Of a DNA stretch of 64,000 bases, positions 55,032 through 64,000 are shown one piece after another; position 1 is the stretch's first letter; each line of letters begins with the position of its first letter. Position numbers and translations under genes: made by a program. The notes beneath the pieces are model-generated. The model searched no databases. It was not told where the DNA came from and was given only the letters and a program-made list of their open reading frames with translations. This DNA comes from Lacisediminimonas profundi (lineage in GTDB: Bacteria; Pseudomonadota; Gammaproteobacteria; Burkholderiales; Burkholderiaceae_D). The DNA lies in NCBI RefSeq assembly GCF_008831265.1, contig NZ_VTTH01000002.1, forward strand, positions 372,001-436,000, in the 5' to 3' direction.

Positions 55032-55849
55032 TCAAAGGCGCGCGCTCAGCAGGACCGCCAGCGGCAGCACGGGAATCAGCGCGTCGATCCGGTCCAGCAC
55101 GCCGCCATGGCCCGGCAGCAGGTTGCTGCTGTCCTTGATCCCGGCGCGTCGCTTGAGTTGCGATTCGAACAGGTCGCCGACGACGCTGGCCACGGTGATC
55201 AGCGCCAGCACCACGCCGGCGCCGGCCCAGCCCCACTGCCGCTGCACCGCAGCCGGGAACGTATCCGCCAGGGACGGCAGCGAGGCTGCCAGCACGCCCA
55301 GCAACAGCACGCTGAGCAGCCCGCCGACCGCTCCTTCCCAAGTCTTGCCGGGTGAAATCGAGGGTGCCAGCTTGTGGCGGCCGAATGCGCGGCCGGAAAA
55401 ATAGGCGCCAATATCGGCGGCCCAGACCAGCGCCATCACGGAAAACAGGTACAGGCCGGACATCCGGTACAGCGTGTCGAGCGCGGTGAAGCAGCCCAGG
55501 ATTGCAATTGAATAGGTCAGGGCCAGCAACCGGCTGCCGATGCCGGACGCCGGCGGCAGGCCGAGCCCGAGCGCGGGCGCGAAGCGCAAGGCCCACAAGG
55601 CCACGCACAGCGCGAACAGGATCTGCGTCTGGTCCGGACGAAACTGGACCAGCACCAGCAGTAACACGCCGGTCCAGACGGCAGCCCCCAGCAATGGCCG
55701 CCGTAGTCCGAACAGCCGCATGCATTCCCAGGCGGCGGCGGCCTGGAAGGCAGCCAGCACCAGCACGAATGCGAGGAAGGATTGCGAATACACCACCGCC
55801 AGCAAGATAGCCAGCAGCACGACGGCGGTGATGACACGGGTCTTGAGCA

Positions 55850-55850
<1 letters not shown>
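55032..55850 (-). CDS. cdsA: Phosphatidate cytidylyltransferase
   Basis: A 272-aa membrane enzyme producing CDP-diacylglycerol. The family signature is seen as [21 protein letters not shown] with DRIDAL near the C-terminus, after seven or eight hydrophobic spans. ATGA-like overlap with the uppS stop at 55850. Confidence 0.94.
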
Positions 55851-56608
<758 letters not shown>

Positions 56609-56663
56609 GTGGTTTGGGCCAGATTGTGGGGAAACGGCAAAACGGCGCGCAGGAGACGATCCG

Positions 56664-57224
56664 TCAAACCTTCATCACCTCTTTTTCCTTCTCGGCGGCG
56701 AGCTTGTCGATTTCGGCAACGAACTTGTCGGTCAGCTTTTGCACCTCGTCCTGTGCGCGTCGCTCGTCGTCTTCGGAAACCGCCTTGTCCTTCACCAGTT
56801 TCTTCAGGCTTTCGTTCGCATCGCGGCGGATGTTGCGCACGGCGATCTTGGCATCCTCGGCTTCGCTCTTGACCAGCTTGACCATCTCCTTGCGGCGCTC
56901 CTCGGTCAGGGCCGGAGTCGGCACGCGGATGATGTCGCCCTGGGTGGCGGGGTTCAGGCCGAGATCGGATTCACGGATCGCTTTCTCGATCGCGGCGACC
57001 ATTTTCTTTTCCCATGGCTGCACGCCAATGGTGCGCGCGTCCAGCAGCGTGACGTTGGCCACCTGGCTTATATGGGTCGACGTGCCGTAGTAATCGACCT
57101 GGACATGGTCCAGGATGCCAGGATGGGCGCGTCCGGTGCGGACTTTGGACAGATTCGACTTGAGAGTCTCAATCGACTTGTGCATCTTTTCTTCAGTGCT
57201 GTTTTTGACGTCGGCGATCGTCAT
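56664..57224 (-). CDS. frr: Ribosome recycling factor
   Basis: A 186-aa two-domain protein; start set at ATG 57224 ([19 protein letters not shown]), an upstream ATG in a different-sized leader is less likely. Landmarks: [15 protein letters not shown] and the [11 protein letters not shown] helix. Acts with EF-G to split post-termination ribosomes. Confidence 0.96.
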   Translation of the reverse strand: MTIADVKNSTEEKMHKSIETLKSNLSKVRTGRAHPGILDHVQVDYYGTSTHISQVANVTLLDARTIGVQPWEKKMVAAIEKAIRESDLGLNPATQGDIIRVPTPALTEERRKEMVKLVKSEAEDAKIAVRNIRRDANESLKKLVKDKAVSEDDERRAQDEVQKLTDKFVAEIDKLAAEKEKEVMKV

Positions 57225-57261
57225 GCGGCTCTCCTCAATTGCAGGGCGTGATTTTCTGGGT

Positions 57262-57978
57262 TCAAACGTGGACCAGGGTGCCTTCATCCTCACCCAGGAT
57301 CACGCGTTGCAGCGCGCCGGGCTTGGTGATGGAGAACACCTTGATCGGGAGTTTCTGGTCGCGGCACAGCGCGAATGCGGTGGCGTCCATCACTTCCAGG
57401 TGACGGGCGATGGCCTCGTCGAAGGTGATGGTGGCGTAGCGGGTAGCGTGCGGATCTTTCTTGGGGTCGGCGCTGTAGACGCCATCGACCTTGGTCGCTT
57501 TCAGCACGATCTGGGCGCCAATCTCCGAACCGCGCAGCGCGGCGGCGGTGTCGGTCGTGAAGAACGGGTTGCCGGTACCGGCAGCGAACACCACGATCTT
57601 CCCTTCTTCCAGGTATTGCAGCGCCTTGGGACGGACGTAGGGTTCGACGATCTGCTCGATGGCGATCGCCGACATGACGCGGGCGGTCAGGCCAGCCTGG
57701 CGCATGGCGTCGGCCAGCGCCAGCGAGTTCATCACCGTGGCGAGCATGCCCATGTAGTCGGCGGTGGCACGGTCCATTCCCTGGGCGCCGGGGGCCACGC
57801 CGCGGAAGATGTTGCCGCCACCGATCACGATAGCCAGCTCCACACCCATCGCCGCGATACCCGCCACGTCTGCCACCATCCGGTCAATCGTCACCCGGTT
57901 GATGCCGTAGGCGTCATCGCCCATCAGCGCTTCACCGGAGAGTTTGAGGAGGACGCGCTTGTAGGCGGCTTTTGACAT
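57262..57978 (-). CDS. pyrH: Uridylate kinase
   Basis: A 238-aa amino-acid-kinase-fold UMP kinase. Start ATG 57978 ([18 protein letters not shown]) has GGAG upstream. [26 protein letters not shown] and [19 protein letters not shown] are typical. ([16 protein letters not shown] is the quotable part.) Follows tsf by 190 bp with a terminator between. Confidence 0.95.
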   Translation of the reverse strand: MSKAAYKRVLLKLSGEALMGDDAYGINRVTIDRMVADVAGIAAMGVELAIVIGGGNIFRGVAPGAQGMDRATADYMGMLATVMNSLALADAMRQAGLTARVMSAIAIEQIVEPYVRPKALQYLEEGKIVVFAAGTGNPFFTTDTAAALRGSEIGAQIVLKATKVDGVYSADPKKDPHATRYATITFDEAIARHLEVMDATAFALCRDQKLPIKVFSITKPGALQRVILGEDEGTLVHV

Positions 57979-58124
57979 CGGTTCTGGCTCCTGTGTTCCG
58001 GTGGATTTGGGACCTTGACTATGCAAAGTCCCGGAATTATCGGACATTTTACTTTCCTGCGACTTGCTTGGGCTTAAAACGGGGCATTCTTTCTGGAAAG
58101 CCTTGTAAGCAATCGCAACTACTC

Positions 58125-58151
58125 GAAAAAACGGGCCTTGCGGCCCGCTTT
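58125..58151 (-). terminator. Intrinsic terminator after tsf
   Basis: Read on the minus strand, CGGGCC (complement of 58142-58147) pairs with GGCCCG (58132-58137) around a 4-nt loop, followed by six U (complement of 58126-58131). It lies 16 bp past the tsf stop and before pyrH. Confidence 0.8.
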
Positions 58152-58167
58152 TCCTGATCCTGACTGC

Positions 58168-59052
58168 TTACGCCTGCTTGGCGGCAGCCACTTGCGCTGC
58201 CACCTCGGCAGCGAAGTCGTCCTGCTTTTTCTCGATGCCTTCGCCGACGATGAACATCACGAAGGATTTCACCGATGTGCCGGTGGCCTTCAGCATTTGC
58301 TCGACGGTCTGCTTGTCGTTTTTGACGAACGACTGGTTCAGCAGCGACACTTCCTTCAGGAATTTCTGGACCGAACCCTCGACCATCTTGGTCACGATTT
58401 CGGCCGGCTTGCCCGATTCCGCTGCCTTCAGCGAAGCGACCGAACGCTCTTTCTCGATCAGGTCGGCTGGAACTGCGTCGGACGACAGCGCTACCGGCTT
58501 CATGGCAGCAATGTGCATGGCAACATCCTTGCCAACCTGCTCATCGGCGCCTTCGTACTCGACGATCACGCCGATCCGGGTGCCGTGCAGGTAAGACACC
58601 AGCTTGGAGCCGGAATCGAAGCGCTTGAAGCGGCGGATTGACATGTTCTCGCCGATACGGCCAACCAGCGCCGTGCGCAGCTGCTCGACCGTGGTGTCGC
58701 CATCGATCGGCAGTGCCGACAGGGCGGCGACGTCAGCCGGGTTCTTTTCAGCGACCAGGCGGGCCAGGTCATTGGCCAGCTTCAGGAAATCGTCGTTCTT
58801 GGTGACGAAATCGGTTTCGCAGTTGACTTCGATCAGTGCGCCGACATTGCCGCTGATGAAAGCAGTGACCACGCCTTCTGCGGCGATACGGGAAGATGCC
58901 TTGGAAGCCTTGCTGCCCAGCTTGACGCGCAGGATTTCCTCGGCACGGACCATATCGCCGTCGGCCTCGGTCAGCGCCTTCTTGCATTCCATCATCGGTG
59001 CGTCGGTCTTGGCGCGCAGTTCGCCTACCATTCCCGCAGTAATTGCTGCCAT
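58168..59052 (-). CDS. tsf: Translation elongation factor Ts
   Basis: A 294-aa nucleotide exchange factor for EF-Tu. Start ATG 59052 ([16 protein letters not shown]) follows AGGAGAG. The core [18 protein letters not shown] and [18 protein letters not shown] are canonical. Separated from rpsB by a terminator-like hairpin. Confidence 0.97.
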   Translation of the reverse strand: MAAITAGMVGELRAKTDAPMMECKKALTEADGDMVRAEEILRVKLGSKASKASSRIAAEGVVTAFISGNVGALIEVNCETDFVTKNDDFLKLANDLARLVAEKNPADVAALSALPIDGDTTVEQLRTALVGRIGENMSIRRFKRFDSGSKLVSYLHGTRIGVIVEYEGADEQVGKDVAMHIAAMKPVALSSDAVPADLIEKERSVASLKAAESGKPAEIVTKMVEGSVQKFLKEVSLLNQSFVKNDKQTVEQMLKATGTSVKSFVMFIVGEGIEKKQDDFAAEVAAQVAAAKQA

Positions 59053-59116
59053 TTTTTCTCTCCTGTACTGGTTTGGTTGCCCGGCGCGCAGCGCCCGGCA
59101 ACGAGAATCTGTTTGA

Positions 59117-59142
59117 AAAAAAGGGGCACACTGCCCCTTTTT
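59117..59142 (-). terminator. Attenuator/terminator between rpsB and tsf
   Basis: On the plus strand AAAAAGGGGCA (59118-59128) pairs with TGCCCCTTTTT (59132-59142) around CAC. On the minus strand the stem is followed by seven U (59116-59122). It should let part of the transcription stop after rpsB so tsf is made at lower level, as known in enterobacteria. Confidence 0.78.
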
Positions 59143-59174
59143 CGCCGAGGTCGCTTCTTTCGAAGCGGCCGGCA

Positions 59175-59921
59175 TCAGGCCTGGTCGACCTCGACGAATT
59201 CGTCTGCGCCGCCCTTGATGGCTTCGACCAACTCGCTGGTGGAGCTGGAACGGCCTTCGAGGATCGCGTCAGCCACGCCTTTGGCGTACAGGGCGATGGC
59301 CTTGGACGAGTCATCATTGCCCGGGATCACGTAGGTGACACCCTCTGGCGTATGGTTGGTATCGACAACGCCGATGACCGGAATGCCCAGCTTGGCGGCT
59401 TCGGTGATGGCGCCCTTGTGGTAGCCGACGTCAATCACGAAGATCGCATCCGGAACGCCGCCCATGTCCTTGATGCCGCCGATGGCCTTTTGCAGCTTGG
59501 TCATCTCGCGCTGGAACATCAGGCCTTCTTTCTTGCTCATCTTCTCAACCGAGCCGTCAGCGATCGCTGCTTCCATGTCCTTCAGGCGCTTGATCGAGGT
59601 CTTGATCGTCTTGAAGTTGGTCAGCATGCCGCCGAGCCAGCGCTGGTCGACGTAAGGAACACCGGCGCGTTGCGCTTCGGCTGCGATCAGCTCGCGTGCC
59701 TGGCGCTTGGTGCCGACCATCAGGATGGTGCCGCGATTGGACGACAGTTGACGGATGTACTTCATCGCCTCCTGGTACATGCCCAGGGTTTTTTCCAGGT
59801 TGACGATATGGATCTTGTTGCGATGACCGAAAATGTAGGGGGCCATCTTCGGGTTCCAGAAGCGGGTCTGATGTCCGAAATGGACGCCGGCTTCCAGCAT
59901 TTCACGCATGGTGACTGACAT
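59175..59921 (-). CDS. rpsB: 30S ribosomal protein S2
   Basis: A 248-aa protein beginning [26 protein letters not shown] (the first 20 residues to FGHQTR shown here as [16 protein letters not shown]); an upstream frame start at 59969 lies in the leader. [13 protein letters not shown] and [10 protein letters not shown] are standard S2 segments. First gene of the rpsB-tsf-pyrH-frr run. Confidence 0.97.
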   Translation of the reverse strand: MSVTMREMLEAGVHFGHQTRFWNPKMAPYIFGHRNKIHIVNLEKTLGMYQEAMKYIRQLSSNRGTILMVGTKRQARELIAAEAQRAGVPYVDQRWLGGMLTNFKTIKTSIKRLKDMEAAIADGSVEKMSKKEGLMFQREMTKLQKAIGGIKDMGGVPDAIFVIDVGYHKGAITEAAKLGIPVIGVVDTNHTPEGVTYVIPGNDDSSKAIALYAKGVADAILEGRSSSTSELVEAIKGGADEFVEVDQA

Positions 59922-60053
59922 TACTTTCTCCAGGGTTGGGTCTTGAATCCGGACTGTGACCGCCTGCATCGAGCTGCTTGCAGGGCGGCACCCTTTGTGT
60001 CCGGAGTCGCGATTTTCGTTGCTCCGCCCAGCACCATGCCAGGCGAACCCGTG

Positions 60054-60083
60054 ATTCTAATACAATTACCCCTTCCGGTTCAA
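60054..60083 (-). promoter_or_regulatory. Probable sigma-70 promoter of rpsB
   Basis: On the minus strand TTGAAC (complement of 60078-60083) and TAGAAT (complement of 60054-60059) are 18 bp apart. A start near 60046 would leave a leader of about 125 nt, the place where S2 autoregulation acts in other bacteria. Confidence 0.5.
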
Positions 60084-60124
60084 GACCTGCCTTCCAGGCG
60101 GCGACGAATACCGTGCCGGTCGTC

Positions 60125-60130
60125 TATAAT
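60125..60130 (+). promoter_or_regulatory. -10 box of the map promoter
   Basis: TATAAT at 60125-60130, 27 bp before the map start. No good -35 is placed, so it may be an extended -10 or weak promoter. The TTGACA at 60137-60142 is too close to the gene to serve. Confidence 0.4.
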
Positions 60131-60157
60131 TGCATCTTGACAGACTAGGTGTATCAC

Positions 60158-60985
60158 ATGGGCTCCATCTCCATCAAAACAGCAGAAGACATCGCCGGCA
60201 TGCGGGTTGCAGGCCGGTTGGCGGCAGAAGTACTCGACTACATCGAGCCCTTCATCAAGCCCGGGGTCACCACCGAAGAGCTGGACCGGCTCTGCCACGA
60301 TTACATGGTGAATGTGCAAGACAGCATCCCGGCCCCGCTGAATTATTGCCCGCCGGGCTACACGCCCTACCCCAAAGCAACCTGCATCTCGCTCAACGAC
60401 ATCGTCTGCCACGGCATACCGGGCGACAAGGTGCTGAAGAATGGCGATGTGCTGAATATTGACATCACCGTGATCAAGAACGGCTATCACGGCGACACCA
60501 GCCGCATGTTCGCCGTCGGCGAGCCGTCGATCCTGGCTCGCCGGCTGTCGGAAATCACCTTCGAATGCATGTGGCTGGGTATTTCCAAGATCAAGCCGGG
60601 CGCACATCTTGGCGACATTGGCCATGTAATCCAGCAGCATGCTGAAAAAGCCGGCTACAGCGTGGTACGCGAATTCTGCGGCCATGGCATCGGCAAGGTG
60701 TTCCATGAAGAGCCGCAGGTGTTGCATTACGGCCGGCCCGGAACGCTGGAAGAACTGAAGGCCGGCATGATTTTCACGGTCGAGCCAATGATCAATTCCG
60801 GCCGCCGTGAAATTCGCGCGATGGGCGATGGCTGGACCATCAAGACCAAGGATCGCAGCCTGTCCGCTCAATGGGAACACACTGTGCTGGTGACCGAAAC
60901 CGGGTTCGAAGTGTTGACCGTCTCCCCGGGCATGCGGCCAGCTCCCGCGATCGCCCAGGTTCCGGCCCCGAGCGCCACCGCCTGA
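60158..60985 (+). CDS. map: Methionine aminopeptidase
   Basis: A 275-aa type I enzyme removing N-terminal Met. Start ATG 60158, TAGGTG upstream. The metal ligands are in [28 protein letters not shown] and FTVEPM, then [11 protein letters not shown] short insertion (around [16 protein letters not shown]) relative to E. coli is usual in Burkholderiales. 4 bp before glnD. Confidence 0.96.
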   Translation: MGSISIKTAEDIAGMRVAGRLAAEVLDYIEPFIKPGVTTEELDRLCHDYMVNVQDSIPAPLNYCPPGYTPYPKATCISLNDIVCHGIPGDKVLKNGDVLNIDITVIKNGYHGDTSRMFAVGEPSILARRLSEITFECMWLGISKIKPGAHLGDIGHVIQQHAEKAGYSVVREFCGHGIGKVFHEEPQVLHYGRPGTLEELKAGMIFTVEPMINSGRREIRAMGDGWTIKTKDRSLSAQWEHTVLVTETGFEVLTVSPGMRPAPAIAQVPAPSATA

Positions 60986-60989
60986 ACCG

Positions 60990-63542
60990 ATGGCCACGCT
61001 TGCGGCGTCGCTGAAAGAGCAGCTTCGGGAAGGCAAACAGTCTGCCATTGACGGCTTCCTGGTCAACGGCCGCCCCGAGAAACTCCTGATGCGGCTGCGG
61101 CAAAACGTGGACGCCGCGCTGACCCGCGCCTGGCGCGAGTTCGGCATTCCGGCCGCGCTGTCGCTGGTCGCTGTCGGCGGCTATGGCCGCGGCGAGCTGT
61201 TCCCCTACTCCGACGTCGATGTGCTGATCCTGCTCGACCAGGCACCGGATCCGGTGCTGCAGGCCAGGCTGGAACAACTGGTGACGCTGCTGTGGGACCT
61301 CGGGCTGGAAGTGGGGCACAGCATCCGCACCATCGATGAATGCCTGACGGAAGCCGCAGCCGACATCACGGTGCAGACCGCGCTGCTGGAGGCGCGCCTG
61401 ATCACCGGCAACCGCCGCCTTTTCGCCCGGCTGCGCGAGAGCTGCCAGGCGGCGATGGACGCGCCGGCATTCTTCCGCGCCAAGACCCTGGAAATGCGCC
61501 AGCGGCATGTCAAATATGAAGACTCCCCCTACAGCCTGGAGCCGAACTGCAAGGAGAGCCCCGGTGGTTTGCGCGACCTGCAGGTGATCCTGTGGGTGGC
61601 CAAGGCCGCTGGCCTCGGCGATTCCTGGCGCGCCCTTGCCGAGCGCGGCCTGCTCACCCCGACCGAAGCGCGGCAACTGAAGCAGAAGGAGCGGATCTTC
61701 AAGGAGATCCGGATCCGGCTGCACATCATCACCAGGCGGCATGAAGACCGGCTGGTATTCGACGTGCAGACCCCGGTCGCCGAGCTGTCGGGGTATCGCT
61801 CGACCGAGACCCGGCGCGCCAGCGAATACCTGATGCAGCACTACTACTGGGCGGCCAAGGCAATTACCCAGCTCAACACCATCCTGCTGCAGAACATCGA
61901 AGCCCGGCTGTTTCCCACGGCTGGCGTGGCACGTCCGCTGAACGAGCGCTTCAATGAAATCAACGGCCTGATCGACATTGCCCGCGACGACACCTTCGAA
62001 AGCCAGCCGTCGACCATGCTCGAAGTGTTCCTGATGCTGGAGCTGCACCCGGAACTGAAAGGCATGACGGCGCGCACCATGCGATCGCTGTGGCATGCCC
62101 GCTTCGGCATCGACCGCAAGTTCCGCGCCGATCCGGTGAACAGGGAGCTGTTCCTGAAGATCCTGCAGGCGCCGCAAGGAATCACCCATGCACTGCGGCG
62201 GATGAACCAGCTGTCGGTGCTGGGCCGTTACCTGCCAAATTTCCGCCGCATCATCGGCCAGATGCAGCATGACCTGTTCCACGTCTACACGGTCGACCAG
62301 CACATCCTGATGGTGGTGCGCAACATGCGCCGCTTCGCCCTGCCCGAGCATGCGCACGAGTATCCGTTCTGCAGTCAGCTGATGGCGAATTTCAGCCAGC
62401 CCTGGCTGCTCTATATCGCCGCGCTGTTCCACGACATCGCCAAGGGGCGCGGCGGTGACCATTCCGAACTGGGGCAGGAGGACGCCCGCAGCTTCTGCCG
62501 CGCGCATGGATTGTCGGCGCCCGACACCGAACTGGTCGTGTTCCTGGTCAGGCAGCACCTGTCGATGTCGCAAGTGGCGCAGAAAAAGGACTTGTCGGAT
62601 GTCGAAGTGCTGCAGGATTTCGCGAACATGGTGAAGGACGAGCGCCACCTGACCGCGCTCTACCTGTTGACCGTTGCCGATATCCGCGGCACCAGCCCGA
62701 AGGTCTGGAACGCCTGGAAGGGCAAGCTGCTGGAAGAGCTGTACCAGAAGACGCTGCGCGTGCTCGGCGGCGAAACCCCGAGCGTCGATCGCGAATTGCG
62801 CAACCGGCAGGAAGAAGCGCTGAAGACGCTGCGCCTGTATGGCATGTCGGAGCAGGCGCACGAGCGGCTCTGGGACCAGCTCGACGTGGTCTACTTCCTG
62901 CGTCACGACGCTTCCGACATTGCCTGGCAGACCCGCAGCCTGGCGACCAGGGTGGACAGCGATACGCCGGTGGTCAAGTGCCGGCTGGCGCCGATCGGCG
63001 AGGGCTTGCAGGTGACCGTGTATGTCAGGGACCAGCAAGACCTGTTCGCGCGCATCTGCAGCTACTTCGATCGCAAGAATTTCAGCATCCTTGACGCCAA
63101 GATCCACACGACACGGCACGGCTATGCGCTCGACACCTTCCTGGTGACCGAACCGAATTTCGCCAAGAACTATCGCGACATCATCAACCTGATCGAGCAT
63201 GAACTGGCCCAGGCGCTGACCTCGAACGAAGCGTTGCCGCTGCCGCGCAAGGCAAGGCTGTCGCGGCTGTCGCGCAGCTTCCCGGCCACCCCCACGGTCG
63301 ACCTGCGCCCCGACGAACGCGGCCAGTACTACCTGCTATCGGTTTCCGCGAACGACCGCAACGGCCTGCTATACGCGATTGCCAGCGTGCTGGCAAAGTA
63401 CAAGATCAATCTGCACACTGCCAAGATCATGACCCTGGGCGAGCGCGTGGAAGACGTTTTCCTGATCGATGGCCCGACCCTGAACCACGCCCGCAGCCAG
63501 ATCCAGCTGGAGACCGAATTGCTGGATGTGCTGAAGGTCTGA
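60990..63542 (+). CDS. glnD: PII uridylyltransferase/uridylyl-removing enzyme
   Basis: An 850-aa bifunctional nitrogen sensor. Nucleotidyltransferase [19 protein letters not shown] (residues about 55-73), HD phosphodiesterase [15 protein letters not shown] near 480, and two ACT domains at about 680-760 and 785-850 that sense glutamine. Adds or removes UMP on PII. Confidence 0.96.
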   Translation: MATLAASLKEQLREGKQSAIDGFLVNGRPEKLLMRLRQNVDAALTRAWREFGIPAALSLVAVGGYGRGELFPYSDVDVLILLDQAPDPVLQARLEQLVTLLWDLGLEVGHSIRTIDECLTEAAADITVQTALLEARLITGNRRLFARLRESCQAAMDAPAFFRAKTLEMRQRHVKYEDSPYSLEPNCKESPGGLRDLQVILWVAKAAGLGDSWRALAERGLLTPTEARQLKQKERIFKEIRIRLHIITRRHEDRLVFDVQTPVAELSGYRSTETRRASEYLMQHYYWAAKAITQLNTILLQNIEARLFPTAGVARPLNERFNEINGLIDIARDDTFESQPSTMLEVFLMLELHPELKGMTARTMRSLWHARFGIDRKFRADPVNRELFLKILQAPQGITHALRRMNQLSVLGRYLPNFRRIIGQMQHDLFHVYTVDQHILMVVRNMRRFALPEHAHEYPFCSQLMANFSQPWLLYIAALFHDIAKGRGGDHSELGQEDARSFCRAHGLSAPDTELVVFLVRQHLSMSQVAQKKDLSDVEVLQDFANMVKDERHLTALYLLTVADIRGTSPKVWNAWKGKLLEELYQKTLRVLGGETPSVDRELRNRQEEALKTLRLYGMSEQAHERLWDQLDVVYFLRHDASDIAWQTRSLATRVDSDTPVVKCRLAPIGEGLQVTVYVRDQQDLFARICSYFDRKNFSILDAKIHTTRHGYALDTFLVTEPNFAKNYRDIINLIEHELAQALTSNEALPLPRKARLSRLSRSFPATPTVDLRPDERGQYYLLSVSANDRNGLLYAIASVLAKYKINLHTAKIMTLGERVEDVFLIDGPTLNHARSQIQLETELLDVLKV

Positions 63543-63613
63543 CGGCCGGCAAGCCACCGTGCCCTGCGCTGCCATGTTTTTCTCCCTCTAACTCGCACCT
63601 CACCCCGCATCAA

Positions 63614-64000
63614 ATGACCGAACCTCTGCGCCTCTCCAAAAGAATGTCCGAACTGGGCCTGTGCTCGCGCCGCGAAGCTGACGAATGGATCGCGCGCGGC
63701 TGGGTGCGCGTGGACGGGGTCGTGGTGTCGGAACTGGGAAGCAAGGTCCTGCCGCACCAGAAGGTCACCGTCACCCGCGAAGCCAGCGTCGAACAGGCGC
63801 AACGGGTCACGGTGCTGCTGCACAAGCCGATGGGCTATGTCAGCGGACAGGCAGAAGATGGCTACCAACCCGCCTTCGTGCTGGTCCGGCCGGAAAACCG
63901 CTGGAGCGAAGACACGGCGCCAATCCGGTTCCACCCCTCGCAACTGAAGAGCCTGGTCCCCGCCGGACGGCTGGATATCGATTCCACCGGCCTGCTGGTG
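63614..64000 (+). CDS. rRNA pseudouridine synthase (RsuA/RluF type), N-terminal part
   Basis: 129 residues visible. An S4 RNA-binding domain (LRLSKRMSELGLCSRREADEWIARG) is followed by LLHKPMGYVSG and AGRLDIDSTGLLV, with the catalytic aspartate in RLD. The window edge cuts it. An insertion between the two (ENRWSEDTAPIRFHP) is seen in Burkholderiales members. The start lies 71 bp after glnD. Confidence 0.88.
   Translation, partial: MTEPLRLSKRMSELGLCSRREADEWIARGWVRVDGVVVSELGSKVLPHQKVTVTREASVEQAQRVTVLLHKPMGYVSGQAEDGYQPAFVLVRPENRWSEDTAPIRFHPSQLKSLVPAGRLDIDSTGLLV

Noticed and set aside
60137-60142. TTGACA as -35 of map
   Set aside because: Only 15 bp before the start codon, leaving no room for a -10 box.
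60840-63200. 786-codon open frame antisense to map and glnD
   Set aside because: Opposite to two certain genes in GC-rich DNA; no domain or ribosome site; a shadow frame.

Overview
The window looks like a GC-rich chromosome segment from a betaproteobacterium of the order Burkholderiales, most likely Oxalobacteraceae (Herbaspirillum/Noviherbaspirillum type). That placement is inferred from the rpsB-tsf-pyrH-frr-uppS-cdsA-dxr-rseP-bamA-skp-lpxD-fabZ-lpxA-lpxB-rnhB block with map-glnD on its other side, and from the general look of the proteins. No rRNA, tRNA, CRISPR array or complete insertion sequence was seen.

Layout. 1-3.9 kb: a truncated amidohydrolase behind a GntR/UTRA regulator, a duplicated DUF1540 protein, a MocR-type regulator and a DUF2970 membrane protein. 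4-6.2 kb: a diheme and a triheme cytochrome c, translationally coupled, behind a spacer holding a mirrored set of CAGATG/CATCTG sites. 6.3-12.7 kb: a nucleotide-binding-domain-only Hsp70, then a kleisin-KITE-SMC operon of the MukBEF/MksBEF/Wadjet superfamily with no TOPRIM nuclease gene. 12.9-15.5 kb: a PPOX-fold pair whose second member adds a GAF and a winged-helix-like domain, then DUF2892 and AhpD-like proteins. 15.7-21.6 kb: a sulfide oxidation operon (persulfide dioxygenase, DUF442-SQR fusion, SulP transporter) under a FisR-type sigma-54 activator, with a good -24/-12 promoter and an enhancer-like repeat array. 21.8-26.6 kb: a hemerythrin-domain protein, an E1 alpha/beta pair without E2/E3, and an unrecognised 568-aa protein with a convincing F-box-like motif.

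26.6-44.4 kb is an accessory catabolic zone. It has a form II CO-dehydrogenase-like molybdenum hydroxylase (coxSLMDE order), a second, more divergent molybdenum hydroxylase (M-S-L order), a divergent TetR regulator with a palindromic operator, a VOC protein, a FAD monooxygenase and a full branched-chain-type (Liv/Urt-like) ABC importer. A plausible reading is uptake and successive hydroxylation of an aromatic or N-heteroaromatic substrate; the substrate cannot be read from the sequence. The spacers here carry 12-bp tandem arrays, A-rich simple sequence and a pair of GGGGTCAGG repeats.

44.4-64 kb is housekeeping: an rRNA methyltransferase-like gene, rnhB, lipid A synthesis (lpxB, lpxA, lpxD, fabZ), outer-membrane assembly (skp, bamA), rseP, dxr, cdsA, uppS, frr, pyrH, tsf and rpsB, all on the minus strand, and divergently map, glnD and a truncated pseudouridine synthase. 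The strongest candidates for new biology are the compact condensin operon, the F-box-like protein, and the mirrored or repeated regulatory arrays at 3.9 kb, 20.2 kb and 36.9 kb.
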